Below, piece after piece: positions 1-13,347 of a DNA stretch of 64,000 nucleotides; the stretch's first letter is position 1; the number at the start of each line of letters is the position of its first letter. Below the pieces are notes generated by a model. That model searched no databases. It was not told where the DNA came from and saw nothing but the letters and a program-made list of their open reading frames with translations. Source of the DNA: Erodium maritimum (Eukaryota > Streptophyta > Magnoliopsida > Geraniales > Geraniaceae). The DNA lies in assembly GCA_963921825.1 (NCBI GenBank), contig OY997588.1, positions 133,393,203 through 133,457,202 of the forward strand, given 5' to 3'. Both the position numbers and the translations under genes were made by a program.

Positions 1-3000
1 TGAGCCAGCTAGGAAGAAATTCTTCACAGGTGTCCTTTGATCAGGTCGGAATGGATCTTTACCAGGTCCCTCACGATATAGGGATTGTCCAATTTTCACA
101 ACTGATGCCCAAGTAACTTGTAAACCCTGGGATGATGGGAATAAATCCAAAACCTGATACAAGTAACGAACCGTGAAAAACAATTGGTTGCAGATTTGTT
201 TTAGCTATCTTCGGCTGTGAACCTCAAGGAAGTAACACAAACTTTCAAGAAGGCTGGATGCAACTGATCATTGTTCTTAATTAGCCCAGATTCAGACCCG
301 AGACAATATATAAAGATGGAGATAAGATTTGCATCCTCTAAATTTAATAGACACAGCCCGTTGGGACATGTCAATTCTTCAATAAATAAATGTATGTTAT
401 AAATTGTGTACTTTCTAGTTAGGGATGAGTTCATGTATACACGCCTTAAAATATAAATCTCTTAAAATATGAGCATGATAATTACAAATACACCACATGA
501 TAAATACAAAAAATATATATATCATTATCATTTCGTATAATTACAAATTTGGAAAAAAATGTTTTTTTTTTTGCAATTATCATAAGTGTGCTCATAATCA
601 TCATCTAGTGTATATGCAATTATCAGGTGTATGTCTTTAAGGGATTTGTATTGTAAGGAGTTGTCTGTATTTGAATGTATCTGTTCTAGTTATATTAAAA
701 TTGGATTTACCTAATGTGACAAGCAAAGAGTAAAAATCTTGGGTGTTATATACCAAAATGTTTGATTATATAAAGGAACACACAAACAATACCCAACTTC
801 CTAACCAGTAGTTACTTTAAATTGGTAATTTGTTGTTATTGTATTTTTTTTATAATAATAAAAAATGGCATGCATGCCCGTGCAGGGGGCACTATGTTTT
901 GAAGTTATCGTGCTTCCTGGTGCCTAGTCACTTTTCAGAACAAGTAATACTTGTCTAAACAAATTGAAGAAAACATGACAAATGATGCAAGTATGTCAGA
1001 GTTAATTAAGTAATTAATTTCCAGAAACACAACTCATCCAAGTAACAAAGAAGTTCGTGTAGAAGCTACTAACTAACCTGCTTCTTAACTCTTCTTATGA
1101 TTTCATCATTTAGTAAAGGCATGTAGGGGTCACCGGGTGTTAAGACACATCTGAAAGTTGAAATAGTAATTGATAAGGAAAAGATAAGAACATACCGGAA
1201 TATCAAATTTTGGTTGATTTAATATCCGAGTTACCATGGAATTTTCTATGCAAACATATTGTAATAAATAATAAAATTATTAGAAGCAACAATGATCATA
1301 ATACATAATCCTTACTGGAGCAATGAACCTTGACCCTCGATGTAGTAATCTTCGGGAGATGTAAGAGCGAGATCTGCAAAGCAGGAGAAATCTGCGTCTG
1401 GGGTATAAAGAAGATTGTCTAGCCCAACAGCAATCCCCAGCTGCCTACATGTCACAAATTGAACCTTCAGTATGCATGCAATAGGTTTAAAGAAGATGGT
1501 CAATGGCAATTTGTTGTCTATTAGTCTTAAAAATGAAGCAAACAGATATATTTTGGCCCTCAACACAAAATCTTCAGATGAGAGGATCACCTTGAACGTT
1601 CTAGATCTTGCATCTCCGTAACCCAACCATCATATCTGAGTTGCACTGTGACAACAGGCACCCCAACTAGCTCATATATGTTGTTAAAGAATTCCCACTC
1701 TCTCCACTGTGGTGGAACTAATCTTTTAATTCCAGGGACATCACATGCTATTGCCAAAAGGAAGCGTTCAATGCTGTTAAAATCATCCACTTGAAATGGG
1801 AAAGAAGAGTACATCTAAAATAAATGGAGTAGATAACCACATACCAGCAACATAAGCATCAGCTTTAACAATTTTCTTATTTGTCGCCTGTAGGTAGAAA
1901 TAGTACACGTCAATCAACCCACACAATTGTCTGGCTGGAAATGACGAATAGTCCATACAAACCTTGATGATAAATCAAGGTACATCTAATTCTATATTTC
2001 TAACTATTTTTTCCCCAAATAATACTTCATTGAGATCCTTTAAAGTGAGTTAAAATGCATAGAAAAACTGCCATTCACTAGTTTGGAATTTAAATGTTCT
2101 AGTAGACTGCAACAAGTCTTCGCATCCACTACTCAGTATTTTAGAAAGAAGCAAATCATCATGGTTCCCAATTCTCTGGTAATTTTGTCCAAGAAATATG
2201 TAGCTCATTCAGAATTAGAAGGAGGAAAGTATTATTTATCTTGATTAAAATTTATACTTCATATTATCATTAAGAATTCAACTGGTAAACCTGGAAGTAG
2301 TTCAAAGCTATAATGCCACAAAATAGATGGATTCCAACACACCCCTTGAAACATAGAAGAAGCAAAAGCAACATACTCTAGACATGGCAATTCCTGTGAC
2401 AAATGTCTCTCCATCAGCAGATCTGTCATATAGAATCTCTCTGCATCCCCAACGTAGATGAAACCTACACCGTTGGACAAAGCAGGAGCAGAATAAATAT
2501 GTCATCTCACAAACAAACAACCAGTAAATATTTATTGCAGTACATCTCACAACTATACCTGCCCCCTTTATCTGTGATATACTTCCTGATAGGACCACTT
2601 AGATACACATCTGGAGAACCCTTAAGCATGCGCAGTAGGGAAGCCTCTGTCTTAGTGGCAAATAATGAGAATATAGTGAGCATACAGCGAGCACTGATAT
2701 TATCACAGTCAATAAACCCAAGGGCATAAGCAACAGGATCCCACATTCTCTGAATGCTCGCGCGTGTACCACCCTTCGACATGAACCAATCAGAGAAGCT
2801 TATCTGGAAGAAGCAAGCATAATTGAGGTGAGAAACATTCATGTAATAAGATCTGCTGGTGAACAATCAAAGTGCAGAATCATGAACCTAACAAGACACA
2901 AAAAAAACATAGCACCATCAAAGTTGTTTAGCCTGGATCAAACTATTTCCCAATGCCATAGCTAAACCACCCCACTTCTACCAAAACAAACAAAAAATAA

Positions 3001-5645
3001 AAAAAGAACTACACATTACACAAAAATGGTTTTCAAGGTAAGAGAGTGTAGCTAGATGCATTGTTCTTACACTATCCAGATTCCGTATATCTTGCATTGC
3101 TCCATCAGGATCAACAAGAGCCCTCACAACTGGACTTAAGGCAAGAGCGAGAGCATTTCTTGCTTTATCATAAGTCTGCACATGAATAGCAAAGATATTA
3201 TGAGACAAACAATGCTTAACTTTTTAGGGTGTCAATTATCCCCAAGAAGGTACACAGGCTCAACAAACATAAACACTTAATGCCAATGTCCAATAAAGGA
3301 GAGTATCCAAGATGGCAAAATATGCCAACATAGACATAAGTGTCTGGATGCAGGATATGGACATAAAGATAACATAAATAATGAAAATGCAACAGGGTAA
3401 TGTAGAATGGGGCACAGAATAGTTAAATTACCTTTAGTTGATTAGTAGATAAAAATGCATTAATTCCATGTAATGGTGCTCCGACTGGAAAACGAAAATC
3501 AAGTTCTGCATTCTATAATCAAGTTAGATATGTTTCTGAGTTGCAAGTTCTCAAATATTTCATACCACATACATGACTTCTTCCAGCTAAAGGGTGCAAC
3601 AGTTAAAAAGACAGATATTATTTCAATAAGCTATGCATTTTCAGTACAAGATGAAGTATTGAATCATACCACCAATTTCACCTCCCTTGTTCACAAAAGT
3701 GTGAGTATGATCCTTGACAAGTAGATTTTTTTCTGCACCCACCTATATTAGAATGAAGATCCAGTAAGAATAACCAAAAACCATGCAAGTACAAACCATT
3801 GTCTTCAAGAAGATGAATTTTAATTTCAATAGGGAGAGAATGTGTATAAGGATAGGGAGTCTGCTAGATTATCGATATTCCTTGGTTGATGACGTGCCAC
3901 AAATAATATTAAGACAAGTTAACTCTCTTTACTTCATTAGAACACATAGGAGTATGTGAGAGAAAATCCATCGTGAAATAACTTATCCTTAACTTTTATC
4001 AAAATGGGAAGTGTACGCATATTTTGGAATGTAGTATTAAATAAGGGCCATGTAGAATCTCATGAAAGGTGCCCCACAATGAGTTGTGTGAAGAGTAATT
4101 GGATAAGTTGTTGGTTGATGGCAAGTATAGAGATACCCCCTTGTTCCGCGCAAGGCCATGTTTTCCACTCAATGAGTAAATATTATTTCAGGTTCAGAAT
4201 AACTGACTAATACACCCGAGTTACAAAATATTATTATATTTCTGGTAAATGAAATCACCTTTTTCAACAAGCGAAAAAGGTTGTTGTAGCAACCAAAGAA
4301 CACATGGAGGCCCATTTCAACATGGTTACCACGTCTATCAACAAAAGAGCCCACCTTTCCACCAATGAAAGACCTTGACTCATATATATCCACCTGAATA
4401 TATTGAATGCACTTATTAGTTCAATTTTCATGGAAAGGAAGTAAACCAAATAGAAGAAAATAACTCACCGGTCAGCATACAAATAGATCAAACTAAATAG
4501 AAATAACTATCCGGTGTCAAGTACACAACAATTGGTAAGGAATGGTTCCATACGTACTTCAAAATTTTATCTTTAAAATCTCTCTGGAGGAAAGAAAAAG
4601 TTGATATAGAAACAACTAACCCTACAATGAGCAATGCACTTAGGAAAGATACGAAATGAATATGAGCAGCAAGAAAAATGCTAGACCTCGTGGCCTTGAT
4701 CCAAAAGTTCCACAGCAGTTGACATCCCTGCGAGCCCAGCCCCAATTATTGCTACTTTCAACTTAGGTCCTCTATAATGTTCAGGCTCTGGGGGGAACAA
4801 ACCCTTGGGAGCTGGCAAAGAACCATCAATACACATAGTCAGATCCAATGAGTAAAATTATTACACGCAAGTTCATTTTCATTATACTTTAATGCAGGTG
4901 GGATTTTCATGGTTCAGCCCAAAATATAATTAAGGTGAAGCTTGAAAAGAGCACACATATGCTGTATTCAAGGGACTAACCAAGTGCACTTCAGTGAATT
5001 ATTCATTTATACTAAATATTCACTAATTAGTCTTCTTTTCTTGTTGGGTGGGGATGGGTGTGGGCAATCTACACATGTGTACAGAGAATCGAATCACGAC
5101 CTCGCTTCAAGGGGAAACAATTTTGCTAAGATAAGAGCCTGCATCTAATTAGTTTTCACTGAAGAAGAAAAAAAAACAGCTTAATCCTCTTCATTCAAAA
5201 AAAATGCTATATGGTTGACTATTGTCCAATATAAGAATGATCCACTCCAAGCAGCTCATTCTATGACTATGAACTGCTATTAACTTAATATAGCTCGCGC
5301 CCACTCAAAACTCAGTGAAATTCAACAGGACTGGAGCAACTGTTTACAGGGAAAACTTAAACTTGAATTAAACCCACCATCTACCTCAATTCCAGCAACA
5401 AAAAACTCGCAATCAATTCAGTATAACAGATATCGCGAATTTCCAGCCAATTATGCAATTGGCAAAAGAAAAATGGTAGAGCGGAGGTTACCATTAACAC
5501 TCATGTCAGAGACATCAGAGTCGAGGGAGGAGCGAACGAAGAATCTCCGGGTCTTGAGCGGGCGGTGAGAGGAGAACAAGGTGGCGTTGAAATTAGCTCT
5601 GGTTCCGGCGAAGGAAGGCGCCGGGAAGAGCATAGAAGAAGCCAT
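1..5645 (-). CDS. ZDS: zeta-carotene desaturase, chloroplastic (3' end beyond window)
   Basis: FAD-dependent plastid enzyme of carotenoid synthesis that desaturates zeta-carotene through neurosporene to (pro)lycopene, with plastoquinone as usual acceptor (family knowledge). Thirteen exons are seen on the minus strand: 5645-5492, 4811-4687, 4393-4259, 3742-3670, 3505-3432, 3175-3071, 2803-2559, 2464-2377, 1887-1845, 1747-1591, 1444-1316, 1150-1078 and 153-1. All junctions are GT/AG and phases close, giving 518 codons so far; the usual length is about 560-590, so roughly the last 50 codons lie outside. The start [12 protein letters not shown] opens a serine/arginine-rich transit peptide of about 40 residues. 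Exon 2 carries the dinucleotide-binding motif [11 protein letters not shown], and exon 3 the acidic end of the Rossmann fold (VDIYESR) and GGKVGSF. Later family blocks include [20 protein letters not shown] and [13 protein letters not shown]. No lesion is seen, so it is probably functional. Confidence 0.97.
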
Positions 5646-5800
5646 GAAAGCAAAAGGGCGTGAGAAAGAGTGTGGCGAGGCTACACAGAGAAGAGAGTAG
5701 GGTAGGGGAAGGGGCTTTATTGAGACGGAGAGAGAGAGAAGGAGAAGGAGAAGGAGAAGAAGGTGGGTAATGTCAAGGGTATCGTGAGTGGAGGAGATGC
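5646..5800 (-). promoter_or_regulatory. ZDS 5' leader with pyrimidine-rich tract
   Basis: Directly upstream of the ZDS ATG (ATG at 5645-5643) lies a purine-rich stretch on the plus strand at about 5723-5763, which reads as CT/CTT repeats on the ZDS sense strand. Such CT-rich leaders are common near plant transcription starts (Y-patch or CT microsatellite). No convincing TATA box was fixed. The regulatory role is inferred. Confidence 0.35.
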
Positions 5801-6249
5801 TGTGACTCTCACTTTTGTCCGCTAACTCAACTTCACCATTTTATTTGGAGACACCATTTATTTATTATTAATGGAAGTTATTGTGGTTGGATTGAACGGA
5901 CTTTCCTCATTTTTAAGTAATTTATCACGTCAGGTGCCAATGGTGCTGTTAACACCTCCACCACCAGTCTACACTTCCATAATTGTGTTACTCCTCTTTT
6001 GGCTATTAACTTAAATCAATTTTTATTTATTTCCTCATTCAAATTTATTAGAAGTGTGCCAAGAACGTAATTGATCTTCATTTTTTTTTTGAACAAATGA
6101 AACTTTTTGATAAAAAACAACTAGCAACATACAAATCGACAATGTTACTATAAATTTCATTCAACTTTCGCAACATGATTATATTGGAACAAAATGCATT
6201 ATTTGTCTTTCTTATTCTACTAGACAGAATGAGAGTGGGATTATATTTA

Positions 6250-7200
6250 TAAAATTAGTGTGTTTTTTTAGTGAAAGAAAGGTTATATTATAAAATACGA
6301 AAAGTCCTACTCAAAGTGAAAACAGAAAATTTCAACATAAGGAAGTATTGAAATAACAGTTTAAACATCATGGGACCCAACAAGAAAAGAAAAGATTTGA
6401 AGTAACTGCTTAAATAACTGACTTGTTCCACTGAGATGTTCGGAAGGGGATACTACGGTAGCGTCCGAAGAAATCGATATAGCGGATCCAAATTGGGAGC
6501 TAGGACAGAGCTGGTCCATTTCTGGATTGGCACCTAGGCGAATGGTATACTCTCCAGGTTGCTAGTGTGTGTCGTCCTCACTGGAGTAATAGACTAGGGC
6601 TCAAAAAGCGCGAGAGTGGTGGCCTCCGAGGTGGTAAGAGAGCACTGTACCAGAATTTGGTAGAACCATTTCCATCTTACTTCTAGTGGGGCGGTGTTGT
6701 TGGCCGACCCCCCCACTGGACCACGAGCTCCTCATTGGTCGAGGCAGTGGTGCTTGTAGCCCCCCGCCACTGATCGGGCTACTCCCTCAGAGCATGTAGA
6801 GCTCTCTGACTCTAGGTTCTGATCCTCCCTCACTCTTCGCTTCCGCCATGTTGGAAGAGAGGATGTGGCTAAGTTTTAAGCGGTATCTGAGTACTCCTCC
6901 GCCCGAATTCTCGAGAAAGAGTGAGGATGCCCCCTAGAGTGGGCTGGATAGCTCCGATGCTTCTTTTGTCATTATTTTCTAGCGGCCACTATGGGGAAGA
7001 TGAGGACGAAGGAGAAAGACGAGACCCGTACATAACGTTCATCGATGAGGTGGCGCCCAAAATCAAGACCTCGAACAATGCCCATGGATTTTCCTAGCCC
7101 TAAACGGGTGTCCTTAGTTCTCACCATGAGAAAGATGTATTCGATGACGTCTGAGGTAGGAAGATCACCCATGAAAAAAAAAGGTTAAGGTCAACTAGTT
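6250..7200 (-). repeat. decayed non-LTR retroposon copy
   Basis: The stretch has no intact gene. A T-run near 6266 is followed by sequence resembling the 3' ends of other minus-strand retroposon copies in the window. Its right part (about 6970-7200) matches the 10457-11087 copy, for example the shared 'ctcaccatgag' block and the GTCGACTAGT-like end. Short open stretches here are chance ORFs of a decayed element. The 5' limit is blurred because a solo LTR inserted just beyond it. 5800-6250 is AT-rich and shows nothing I can name. Confidence 0.45.
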
Positions 7201-7216
7201 TCTAAGACTCTTGTTG

Positions 7217-10200
7217 TAAGAAACGCCCGCGGTCGACACCGGTCGAACCGGTGAAATTTGGGAAAAGTTGACTTTCCGCCGGAAAAGTCAACCGATGACT
7301 CCGGGAGTCATTCGGGACCTTTTCGGGACCCAAAAAGCTTAGTCGTCATTACAGTTAGCTTAGTTGGATCGTTTTCTTTCAAATATGTAAATTTGCGAAA
7401 AAGTCAAATCCGGGTCAAACGGGGTCGAATTAGGGGTTTTAGCGAACTAAACTAATTGAGCTGGGATATTTTGGGTAGAGGTGGACCCCACATGGACACA
7501 TGTCCATGGTGTTTTGGAGGAGAAGAAAAGGGTGGAAAAGGACCATTTAACCCTCATTTTTGGGCCTAAAGAAGAAAGTAGCACCAAAGGTATTTTGGGC
7601 ATTGCCCTTTTAGGTTAAAGGGCCACTTGAGAGCATTTTCAGCTCATTTTAGCTAGCTTGGCCGAAATTTAGAGAGGGAGAGAGAGTGAAGCCTTCATTG
7701 CTTGAAGAAGAAGAAAGTGAAGAAAGGAAGCTTCTTTGGGTGATTCTCAACACCAATCTTCTCCAAATTTACTTCATTCTCATCCCCTCTTCATTTCTAA
7801 GGTGAGTACCCATTAAAAACCCACTTCTAATGACTTTGGGGTTGTGGGTTTGGTAGAAATTGCATGAACTAGGCTTGGGTTCTAAGGATTTGAGGTTCTT
7901 CATGTTTAATTAGATGATTTGTGTAGAAAAGTGGAGATTGATGATGAATTTTCATTGAGTTTTGTTAATTGGATGAAACCCACTTGGGGTTTGAAGTTTT
8001 GGGACTGATTTTGGAGGTTTTGGAGGGCAACAATGGAGTTTTGGAGGTTGGAAATTCGTAGGGGACAAAGTTGAGGGAAGAAGAAGAAGGAGACCCTCTG
8101 AGAGGCACGGAAATGGCTTCTGACCGGCCCTCTGAGAGGCACGAAAAGCGTCTTTGACCGGCCCTCTGAGAGGCACGGAACATGCCTCTGACCGGTCCTC
8201 TAAGCGACCCGGAATGGGTCTCTGAAAGGCCCTCTGAGTGGCACGGAATGAGTCTCTGAAAGGCCCTCTGAGTGGCACGGAATGGGTCTCTGAAAGGGCC
8301 TTTGAGTGGCATGGAATGGGTCTCTGAAAGGCCATCTGAGTGGAATGGAACATGTCTCTGGATGGCCCTCTGAGGGGCATGGAACATGCCTCTGGAAGGC
8401 CCTCTAAGGGGCATGGAACATGTCTTGTTCCGGCCCGGTTTACTATCCGGTTCGTGTATTCTTGTCGGGGGTAATTCGGGTGTTTTATCTTTAAACCGCC
8501 CTTGAATTATTACTAATTGTATTACTTTGTGATCTGAGACGTTGTTCCCGAGCACGGCGGAGGAGGCTACTAGGAAAATCGTGATTCTTCGTGTTTGGAT
8601 AGCGGTTGATGTAGGGAAAAGTAGCGAATACCGGTTTAATTGCGGAAAGTTACTAGTATGCATATAGGTTATGAATTCTCGATATAATATAGAACCGTAT
8701 GTAGGATGTGAAAAACTAGCGTAGTCATATAAATATGAAACCACTTGCGGGCCAGGTCGTGCTCGTAAGTGTGGGAATTGTTGTGCTGTGGTATCACATG
8801 TGGGTCCCTGGTTGGGCCCGTAGGATTGTGTGTTGGTTGCGCTTGTTTGTGATTAGTAGCTTGTACTATTCGATATGTGGTATGTTTTGTTGGTAAATTA
8901 AGGATCATGATATGATATGAGAACATGGTACATGTTAGTGTGAATTATCACCTTGTGATATGATCGGGTGATTGATAGACCGATGTGGTGTGTTCGGTAA
9001 GATTTGTTCGGTATGGTATGTTGGTGTGGTATATTTGATATGATGTGTTTGAGGATTATGTTCCGGTCCGATATCGTGGCTGATGTTGTGTGTTCTGGCA
9101 CGATATGTTCTGAGGCGGTGTGTTCCGGTCCGATACCTATATCGATGGATGGTTCCGATATAGGATATCTAGACCGAGGCTTCCGGTATGATATCTATAT
9201 CGTGGAGGGTTCTGATATAGGATATCTAGACCGAGGATTGGTTCTGGTGCGATGCATGCATTGTATGTGTGTATTCTGGTACAAGATATCTAGAGCCGAG
9301 GAGGGTGTTCCAGAGCAATGTTTATACCGAAGAGAATTTCGGTATAGGATACCTATGCCGAGGTTGAGTTTCCGGTATGGCATGTGTGATGTGATTTGTA
9401 CCCCGTGCTACGGGAAGATATACCCGACCGACGGAAGATTTCGGTCCGCTATATTATGAGTTGTACCCCGATGTTGTGTGTTCCGGGAAGATGTCTAGGC
9501 CGATGTCGAGTTCAATACGATGTGGATAAGTCGGGTTATGGGAATCCGGCGCATTGCTCTGGGATACCAAGGATGGGCGTGGTTACAAATAATATTACTC
9601 TGTGTGTTGATCTGTTTTGGTTGTCGTGATTACTTATGCTTGTTATGTGATCTTCCGTAATTTGAAATACAGTTATACCTGAGTTCAGTGTATTGCCGTG
9701 CGAGTTCGCACATGTGGTCGGTTGCGAGATAACTGTGGTAGTTGTCTATCGAGAATTGATTGGGTGACAGTGGTTAAGGGCATAGTCAAGAAGAAATGCA
9801 TGAGTTCGGTTCAGTGTAGAGTTTGATTTACGGGTTGCTCCCAAGTGGGGGTCAAGCGTTGTCTTGGGTTACTTGTTTAACTGATTCGTTAGTTTTTGTG
9901 CTTACTAGTATGCCCTAATTGGACAATTACTCGTGGTGGTGAGCGGTTAGCTCATCCCCTTAACTACTTTTTCCTACTGAGCGAAAGCTCACCCCCTTCA
10001 TTACTGTTTTACAGGTTTCGATCGTGAGTTGGTTTAGAGGACGTCTCAGAGCTGGGGAGCCTGGCGAGAGTCCTTGGTTTAGGGTTGTCTAGCGACGTAT
10101 TTCCCTTTGTACTAGACTTCGTTTTACTATGGTTTTCGAGCGTCGACTCGGTATTGTTAACTTTAAACAACTTATTGAAGCTTTATTTCGTTTAAACTTG

Positions 10201-10265
10201 TTTTATTTATTATTATTTTTAGCTCACGTCTCGAGTCTGATCAAAACCGGATTTGGGGCGTGACA
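7217..10265 (+). mobile_element. solo LTR of a Ty3/gypsy-type element (fossil)
   Basis: The element starts TGTAAGAAAC and ends GGGGCGTGACA. It is flanked by a perfect 5-bp target duplication, cttgt, at 7212-7216 and 10266-10270. The end GGGGCGTGACA is shared with the LTRs of the complete chromovirus at 48979-61860, and both begin TGTAA, so it belongs to the same broad group (Tekay/Del-like) but a different family. No internal coding region is present, so this is the product of LTR-LTR recombination. Inside are a 34-bp tandem array (8094-8433) and a looser ~60-bp repeat around 9130-9260 with shared GATATCTAGACCGAGG. The long minus-strand ORF across the 34-bp array is a product of the repeat, not a gene. 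Confidence 0.9.
8094..8433 (+). repeat. 34-bp minisatellite, about 10 units, inside solo LTR
   Basis: About ten consecutive 34-bp units run end to end. Each starts CCCTCTGAGNGGCACGGAA-like and ends TCTCTGAAAGG or TCTGACCGG. Units diverge from one another by a few bases. The unit carries a CCGGAATGGG/CACGGAATGGG core that recurs in the LTR at 37186-38735 and at the window's right end. Confidence 0.9.
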
Positions 10266-10456
10266 CTTGTTAAAATTCTCGTTTTTAAAATTCAATATAG
10301 TTAAGTGAAAAAAATATAAATATTAGTATGATTAAATAAAAAAAATATGTGGTGCATTGTTGTGAGAGAACATAATTCTATCCATCCTAAAATATGCTTG
10401 TCCGCTATTTAAAATGAATGTTTATAAATAATCATCTTATTTATTATTTTGTGTAT

Positions 10457-11087
10457 GATTTTTTTAAACGTGACGACATAGAATTTTATTAATAATTTCG
10501 ATCAATCGTTTAGAAAAATGGGTCAAGGACCCTAAGTACCATAAATATGTCTAAGATCCCAGTAGGATTCCCAACTCTCTTGAAACTGTAAAAACGTCTA
10601 ATTTCCATCTTAGACAACAAAACTAAAGCGTACAAAGAATTGAAGCAATAATAAAACACATAAAACAGTAAATCAATCCATGATCAAAGTTTCCTAAGGA
10701 TCCTTGAAAAGAGATGCATAGATGACTACTCGAACGTCTCATGATAGATCTTGTTTTACGGATCTTGGGATGCTTTGCATGGAAAGGGTTGGTCGGCATA
10801 TCGTCTTTAAATTTTGGGATAACCCGGGATGGGGTGTTGTGGAATCGTACATCATCTTACCGTCTCACCCCACGGATCCCAAAACCATCTAGTAATTGTC
10901 GCGTAAAAGGCGACAATGAAGGGGGAAGACAAAACTCGCACCTAACATTCATCGGGGGATCTCCTTAGCCCTAGCACGATGGGCATGGCTCTCCTCTCAC
11001 CATGAGGAGGGTGAACTTGATAGCACCGGAGATTGAAGAAGCATTTATGGAAGAGGAAAACTAAAGTCGACTAGTCCTTACACTTTT
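10457..11087 (-). mobile_element. non-autonomous L1-like retroposon, ~630 bp
   Basis: A T-run followed by AAAC at the left edge (about 10458-10468) is the complement of a 3' poly(A) tail, so the element points to the minus strand. Flanks carry a probable 10-bp duplication, ttttgtgtat, at 10447-10456 and 11088-11097. The body shares blocks with copies at 18-20 kb and 47 kb, for example the GGTGT(C/T)GTGGAA...CCATCTTA(C/T)CGTC region near 10831-10867. No intact protein is present. Confidence 0.65.
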
Positions 11088-11097
11088 TTTTGTGTAT

Positions 11098-12330
11098 TAA
11101 GTCAAGACTCTTTATCTAGTGATCAGAACAAAGATTCATGTTTTTATTTCATCTAATCAATTAATAGTAAGTGATCATACAAGTAAACATTGTTTGTAGA
11201 CATGGGAAATTTATTAGTCATATTGAACAAAACCAGCATAATATCACATTTAAAAAAAACCCAAAAAGATTCATAATTATTGATAAATCATAAGGGCCAA
11301 ACACACATTGAATAATATAAGTGGCGTGTCTATCGATTGTTCTCGAAAATCCGAGGGACGACTAGCGAGATGAATATCTCTCGAAAAGGATGACACATCG
11401 TCTAGATAAACAACTACTATAAAGTCGGCATTTCTTATCGGCTACCCGGAGAGATGCATCAAAAGAAAGACCCAACTATACATACTACTAGAGGCAACAA
11501 CGACACCTACTGGAGATTCAGGACACAGAGGAACAACAAAATACAAACAACATAAACAAAATAAATAACAAAAACAACAACGACAAGCATAAACTACTCG
11601 CGGTCGGCCTCCGATTCTGGAGTGAGGAGGGCGGCGCAGGCGGGTACAGATTTGACCCGCTTAGGGTTGGTACACGGTTTTGGTTGGGTAAACACGATAA
11701 GAAGGAGCAAGGTAGAACAGCTCATGTTGCGATATTTCGACAGAAGGTGGGTGTAGATCTGACCGTCTAGCAGGAAGAGAGGTGTGGGGGATAGGAGAGG
11801 AGAGGCTAGAGTCGTAGTCATCGGGAGGTAAAGCTGGAGGGAGGAGCAAGCAGTCGACCATTATCGTTGTCGGGAAAAAGGGTTGGGGAAGGGGCAGAAG
11901 GGCGTTGGGGCAAAGAGGGGGTGGGTCTGGAAAAAGACTTTTCGGAGAAGGCCAAAGGAAGACGAGTCTCACAGAGGAGGGTGATGGGTGACAGATCAGA
12001 CCGTAAGGATCAGGGAAGGGTGGATCTGGTCTGTAGAGGGCGACGAAAGAAAGGGAACAGCGATAGGCGGTGGTCGCGGACCGAGCTCTGACAACCATGA
12101 TCTATGGTGGTGTGAGTTTGACGACAAAATGTAGAAGGTAGAGGAAGGGAAATGAGTAGAAGGAGGGCCACCAGCAACTACGGCTGAAGTCACTATACCC
12201 ATCGGCAACAACAAGATGTTGCGTTGAAGACGTGTAGGGTTTTATTGCAGCTTTGGGTTTACATGACATCAACCTAAATTTGCTACTTCCGGAAAAACAC
12301 AAATGAAGTACACATTTTGTCTTTGTATCG
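11098..12330. other. intergenic stretch with GC-rich repeat remnant
   Basis: The left part (11100-11580) is AT-rich and shows nothing I can name. The part at about 11590-12230 is GC-rich. On the minus strand it resembles the proline/serine-rich 5' regions of the L1-type copies elsewhere (11.6-12.1 kb against 19.6-19.85 kb). Open frames here overlap on both strands and look accidental. Probably the 5' end of an old retroposon; the assignment is weak. Confidence 0.3.
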
Positions 12331-12341
12331 TATAGATACAA

Positions 12342-13000
12342 GGAATAATTGTCCAAAACTACTCTAAAGTTTCGTCCACAAACGTATTGGTGCACAAAGT
12401 TTCGTCCACGTCGTGTGACTACACTATAGTTTCGTCCACACACTACTGTCAGGAAAACTTAACAGGAGAATCTGAAATAACTATTTTACCCTTTTACGTT
12501 TGAATTGAATTTTAAGTAGATGAATTGAAAAACGATTATACCTTTTATTTCATTAAATCCTTAATAACTCATTAATGTTTTAATTAATTCAATTATTTAT
12601 TTCTCAGTATTAATTTTTTCAAAATAATTTTTTTAATTAATTAATTATTTAATTTATTTTCAAATTTTTTAAATTAATTATTCAAAATAAATTTTTTATT
12701 TTATTTTTATAAATTTAATTAATTATTATTTCTATATTGTAACGTTAAAATTAAAATCTGAATTATAACGTATTTTATAAAATTAGAAATTAATATTTTT
12801 AAAACTAATATTTGGTTTAAAATAGCTTTGATAAATTAATTAAAAATATTTTATTTTATTTGTTTATTATTTAAAAAGGTAAAATGATTTTTTTTTAAAG
12901 TCAAAGAGTTCAAATGTTAAGAGTAAAATGATAATTTCCCTACTTTCATACACCAATCCGTGTATGAACGAGACTTTAAAATATTCTAGACAATTATCCC
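12342..13000. mobile_element. Mutator-type MITE (non-autonomous), 659 bp
   Basis: Inverted termini start GGAATAATTGTCC on the left and GGGATAATTGTCT on the complement of the right. They stay alignable for about 70 bp (left ...AAAGTTTCGTCCACAAACG; right ...AAAGTCTCGTTCATACACG). A perfect 9-bp duplication, tagatacaa, lies at 12333-12341 and 13001-13009. A 9-bp duplication with long terminal repeats is the Mutator signature. The interior is AT-rich and non-coding. The TIRs are unrelated to those of the big MULE at 35-47 kb. Confidence 0.85.
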
Positions 13001-13347
13001 TAGATACAATTGAAGAGAGTATGCGGTACGGACTCTCCTTTCTTCATACAGTTTGAGAACAAATTAGAATAAATTACACTCTTGAACAGAAACCAACTCA
13101 TTTAGAGCTGACATTTTGGGAAAGGTCTTTGTTGTGTCCTGTAATATTTAATAAATAAATGTGTACAAAGACTCGAACAAAGGACTAGAAAATAGCTAAA
13201 AATACCATCCATAATTCAGTTACGCAAGCAACATTTGCCTTCATCCATTACAAGAGCTGCTCAGATAAACAGATCCATCAATTAATATTTGAAGCTTAAA
13301 AGACAAATGTATCCCAAAGCATCCAAATGACACGGGATTAGGAGGTG

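Noticed and set aside
7952-8744. Minus-strand frames of 142 and 259 codons with repeated peptide units
   Set aside because: They run over the 34-bp minisatellite in a solo LTR. The repeat length and lack of stops explain the openness, and no family is recognisable.
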